From a virus, in the IMG/VR virus record IMGVR_UViG_3300028581_000248, positions 1-23,572 of that record: DNA of 23,572 nucleotides; one strand, written 5' to 3'. The translations under genes were made by a program, and so were the position numbers. A model generated the notes under the pieces. The model did no database searches and was not told the DNA's origin. It was given only the letters and a program-made list of their open reading frames with translations. Within the stretch, counting starts at the first letter, position 1. Each line of letters starts with the position of its first letter. Positions 22,562 to 23,572 of this stretch are shown here, piece after piece.

Positions 22562-23572
22562 GGATGTTGTTGCTCCTTATGTTTCTGCTTTCGCTCATCT
22601 TAATCTTTTGCATAACAGCATTTGCTACATCATTTGGATCAAGGTTAGAACCATTTAAAGCAACGCTTACATTATACACGGTTCCTTCATTTTCATTTCC
22701 TTGTGTTGAAGGCATTGCAGAAGTCATATTCATTTTTGGAAATACTTGACTATTTAAATTAGAAAGCATTGGTCCATAAGATTCTACAACAGATTTTCTA
22801 ATTACAAATTCTCCTGGGGTGAGCAGGGCTGGAACCTTGTCTGTCATTCCCACTCCAGGAACCATTGAGCCGTAGGCATATTTCTTCATCATTCCACCAT
22901 AATTCATCATTCTGGGAGGAGGTTCTGTTGATCCTTTATATCCTACCCTTCCACCCATGGCATAACCATAACGTGCTGCAAATTCTTCAAGAGTTGTACT
23001 GTAAGGATCGGCAATAATATAATCTGCAATAATCTCATCTGATATTTGAATCCCACGGTTAGCATCATTAGCTCTAACCATATCAACACCAGCTTGGGTG
23101 ACACCACCTCTTTCGGTGCCTGGTCCATAGTTAGTAACATATCCTTCAGGGGTAGGGGCTGCCGCATTAACATTAGATACTGAAGGTGCACCCTCCAAGG
23201 TAGCTTTTAGAGCTGTTGCTTCTTTTAATCTAGCAACAAGATTTGCCATCTCTTCAGCAGCATTTTTATATTTTCCTGCAAGTCTATCAGCTTCAACATT
23301 TATTAACCCTTGCAATCTATATATTTCATTTTCAGCGGGCAATATTAAAGTGCTTTGAATTCTATAAATATCATCTTGAATTACTCTTTGTTGCATTTGA
23401 AGATTTTCAATGTCTTGATTGATGGCTTTCTTTTGTTTTTCTATTTCAAGAATTTGATCTTGAATGTTTTTGGTTGCCGCTTCTTTTTGTGCTTCAAGAG
23501 CAGAGCGTGCTTCTTCTCTGCTTTGTTGGGCAATCTCTTGAGACATTCCCAAAGCTCCCTGAGCTGCACCAG
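22554..23572 (-). CDS. tail tape measure protein, C-terminal part (partial)
   Basis: The frame is open to the window edge, so only the last 339 or so residues are seen. About 110 residues form a long coiled coil with heptad-like Ile, Leu and Gln (EIEKQKKAINQDIENLQMQQ), fitting the rod that sets tail length. Next comes a Gly/Met/Tyr-rich stretch (MGGRVGYKG; MMNYGGMMKKYAYG), then the motif GMTDKVPALLTPGEFVIRKS that is typical of tape measure C-termini. The end is basic (KIKMSESRNIRSNNIRG). The last 40 residues resemble a small conserved tail (YNVSVALNGSNLDPNDVANA). The tape measure N-terminus and the chaperone frameshift genes are outside the window. Confidence 0.82.
   Translation of the reverse strand, partial: GAAQGALGMSQEIAQQSREEARSALEAQKEAATKNIQDQILEIEKQKKAINQDIENLQMQQRVIQDDIYRIQSTLILPAENEIYRLQGLINVEADRLAGKYKNAAEEMANLVARLKEATALKATLEGAPSVSNVNAAAPTPEGYVTNYGPGTERGGVTQAGVDMVRANDANRGIQISDEIIADYIIADPYSTTLEEFAARYGYAMGGRVGYKGSTEPPPRMMNYGGMMKKYAYGSMVPGVGMTDKVPALLTPGEFVIRKSVVESYGPMLSNLNSQVFPKMNMTSAMPSTQGNENEGTVYNVSVALNGSNLDPNDVANAVMQKIKMSESRNIRSNNIRG

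Overview
The window is part of the genome of a tailed double-stranded DNA phage (Caudoviricetes). All genes lie on the minus strand, so transcription runs from high to low coordinates. They are packed almost without gaps: stop/start pairs overlap (TAATG or ATGA) or lie a few bases apart. The DNA is AT-rich by eye. I see no rRNA, tRNA, integrase, insertion sequence, CRISPR array or clear intrinsic terminator. Features that suggest an actinobacterial host, perhaps an AT-rich freshwater or marine one, are the DnaE1-like polymerase with a complete PHP site, frequent GTG/TTG starts, and two starts preceded by TATAAT at leaderless-mRNA spacing. That host assignment is inference.

Layout in the direction of transcription. 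(1) 23572-14586, tail module: the C-terminal part of a tape measure protein (open at the window edge), a distal-tail-like protein, a 1431-residue minor tail protein, and four more tail, fibre or adhesin-type proteins. (2) 14546-13867, a regulatory junction: a zinc-ribbon protein and a MerR-like helix-turn-helix protein, preceded by a promoter-like site. (3) 13858-6640, replication: two small unknown proteins, DnaB-type helicase, a small unknown protein, short DnaG-type primase, ssDNA-binding protein, DNA polymerase III alpha and a MazG-like pyrophosphohydrolase. (4) 6640-3079, recombination: RecA/UvsX-like recombinase, a small zinc ribbon, an Hjc-like PD-(D/E)XK nuclease, a helical protein, a Cas4/RecB-like nuclease with four iron-sulfur-type cysteines, a double zinc-binding protein and a RuvC-like resolvase. 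(5) 3092-43, a small HTH protein, a DUF1599-like protein, a small unknown protein, then small and large terminase. The next gene, presumably portal, starts at position 14 and leaves the window.

The genes form a near-complete replisome (helicase, primase, SSB, polymerase) feeding a recombination and junction-resolution set, followed by DNA packaging. No sliding clamp, clamp loader, ligase or separate proofreading exonuclease is visible, so the polymerase probably uses host factors or genes outside the window and may proofread with its own PHP domain. I found no evidence for a wholly new system. The most interesting points are the leaderless-type promoters, the odd start of the Hjc-like nuclease, the long dual-coding overlap at the primase start, a short zinc-ribbon gene with a TTG start, and the paired resolvase types.
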